From Erysipelotrichaceae bacterium (GTDB lineage Bacteria > Bacillota_I > Bacilli_A > Erysipelotrichales > Erysipelotrichaceae), in NCBI GenBank assembly GCA_003510215.1, contig DOKQ01000039.1, positions 1 to 6,347 on the forward strand: 6,347 bases of DNA, given 5' to 3'. The position numbers were made by a program, and so were the translations under genes. Below, in pieces: positions 6,116-6,347 of the stretch (positions are counted from its first letter, which is position 1; each line of letters starts with the position of its first letter). Under the pieces are notes generated by a model. It had not been told where the DNA came from. It was given only the letters and a program-made list of their open reading frames with translations, and did no database searches.

Positions 6116-6125
6116 GTAATGTCCC
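6109..6125 (-). repeat. Right inverted repeat of the transposase-bearing element
   Basis: Read on the minus strand this is GGGACATTACTTGAATT, the inverted partner of 5364-5380 with 14 of 17 identities. It begins two bases beyond the T-rich tail of the HerA-like gene's terminator and holds the TTGAAT that may be the -35 of the transposase-like gene. Confidence 0.7.
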
Positions 6126-6126
6126 C

Positions 6127-6151
6127 AAAAGAAAAAACCGCGGATGCGGTT
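6127..6151 (-). terminator. Rho-independent terminator of the HerA-like gene
   Basis: On the minus strand AACCGC (6146-6151) pairs with GCGGTT (6136-6141) around the loop ATCC. It is followed by T residues that continue the stem (complement of 6132-6137), then CTTTT. The stem begins within the TAA stop codon. It separates the HerA-like gene from the element that follows. Confidence 0.82.
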
Positions 6152-6347
6152 ACTTTCTTTTCAATGAGCCGAAGACTCCACGGGCGATTTCTCGACCAAT
6201 CGAACTGCTCATGGTACCCATAAAGGATTTAGCCAGTTTCTGGATTTCGGTATTTCCGGTGGTTTTCTTTTTAGATGCACGTTCATATTCACGGGCATAC
6301 TTTTCCCGTTCTTTTTCAAGTCGTTTGAGTTCGGCTTCTTCCTCTTT
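6150..6347 (-). CDS. C-terminal end of a HerA-like (DUF853/YjgR-type) ATPase, 5' part outside window
   Basis: Only the last 65 codons and the TAA stop are visible. They encode a highly charged helix (EEEAELKRLEKEREKYAREY, residues 2-21 of the fragment), a short linker, and a tail with SFMGTMSSSIGREIARGVFG. That is the pattern I recognise from the C-terminus of the helicase HerA-like DUF853 family: a charged coiled segment, then a small GRxxxRGxxG tail ending in basic residues. Full-length members are around 500 residues with Walker A and B motifs, which here would lie beyond the window. The cellular role of the family is not well defined. Assignment rests on the tail alone. Confidence 0.65.
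   Translation of the reverse strand, partial: KEEEAELKRLEKEREKYAREYERASKKKTTGNTEIQKLAKSFMGTMSSSIGREIARGVFGSLKRK

Larger units (their letters stand above)
5364..6125 (-). mobile_element. Putative 762-bp RAYT-type element bounded by 17-bp inverted repeats
   Basis: This unit consists of a single gene for a Y1-type transposase homologue enclosed by inverted repeats GGGACA-N3-CTTGAATT. One end starts directly after the terminator of the HerA-like gene; the other merges with the promoter of the redox operon. I see no flanking target duplication, which fits the IS200/Y1 family, where none is made. Because the transposase looks inactivated, the unit may be an immobile, domesticated remnant rather than an active element. 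The boundaries are those of the repeats and have not been tested against other copies. Confidence 0.55.

Overview
The window reads as ordinary chromosome from a low-to-moderate-GC Bacillota-like bacterium. The evidence is strong AGGAGG-type ribosome binding sites, sigma-A-like promoters, rho-independent terminators, and a DUF438/hemerythrin/PAS protein of the kind common in anaerobic Firmicutes. TGA is used as a stop, so the code is standard rather than mycoplasmal. A placement nearer Erysipelotrichia or Clostridia is only a guess. I see no rRNA, tRNA, CRISPR array or phage genes.

Layout. (1) Positions 1-1026, minus strand: L-threonine 3-dehydrogenase (tdh), lacking only its last few codons at the window edge. 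(2) Positions 1027-1160: a divergent promoter region. (3) Positions 1161-3657, plus strand: a probable two-gene unit of a DUF438-hemerythrin-PAS sensor-like protein followed by an ArsB/NhaD-type 11-12-helix permease, closed by a bidirectional terminator at 3659-3680. (4) Positions 3684-5333, minus strand: a tightly coupled redox pair, an AhpF/TrxB-type flavoprotein followed by a protein with two thioredoxin folds, each carrying a CxxC. Together they look like a split AhpF. (5) Positions 5364-6125: a small element-like unit. It holds a REP-associated (Y1, IS200-like) transposase homologue whose catalytic residues appear lost and which has a C-terminal helix-turn-helix. It is bounded by 17-bp inverted repeats of the form GGGACA-N3-CTTGAATT (14 of 17 identical). 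(6) Positions 6127-6347, minus strand: the C-terminal 65 codons of a HerA-like (DUF853/YjgR-type) ATPase, ending in its own terminator.

The most interesting signal is the junction of regions 4 and 5. The inverted repeat nearest the redox operon contains an outward TTGAAA, and a TATACT lies 17 bp further on, just outside the element. The redox operon therefore appears to be driven by a hybrid promoter whose -35 box, and the transposase stop codon within it, belong to the element. The other inverted repeat similarly supplies a TTGAAT that could be the -35 of the transposase-like gene itself. A second point of interest is the pairing of a possibly iron-ligand-deficient DUF438/hemerythrin/PAS protein with an ion permease of unknown substrate.
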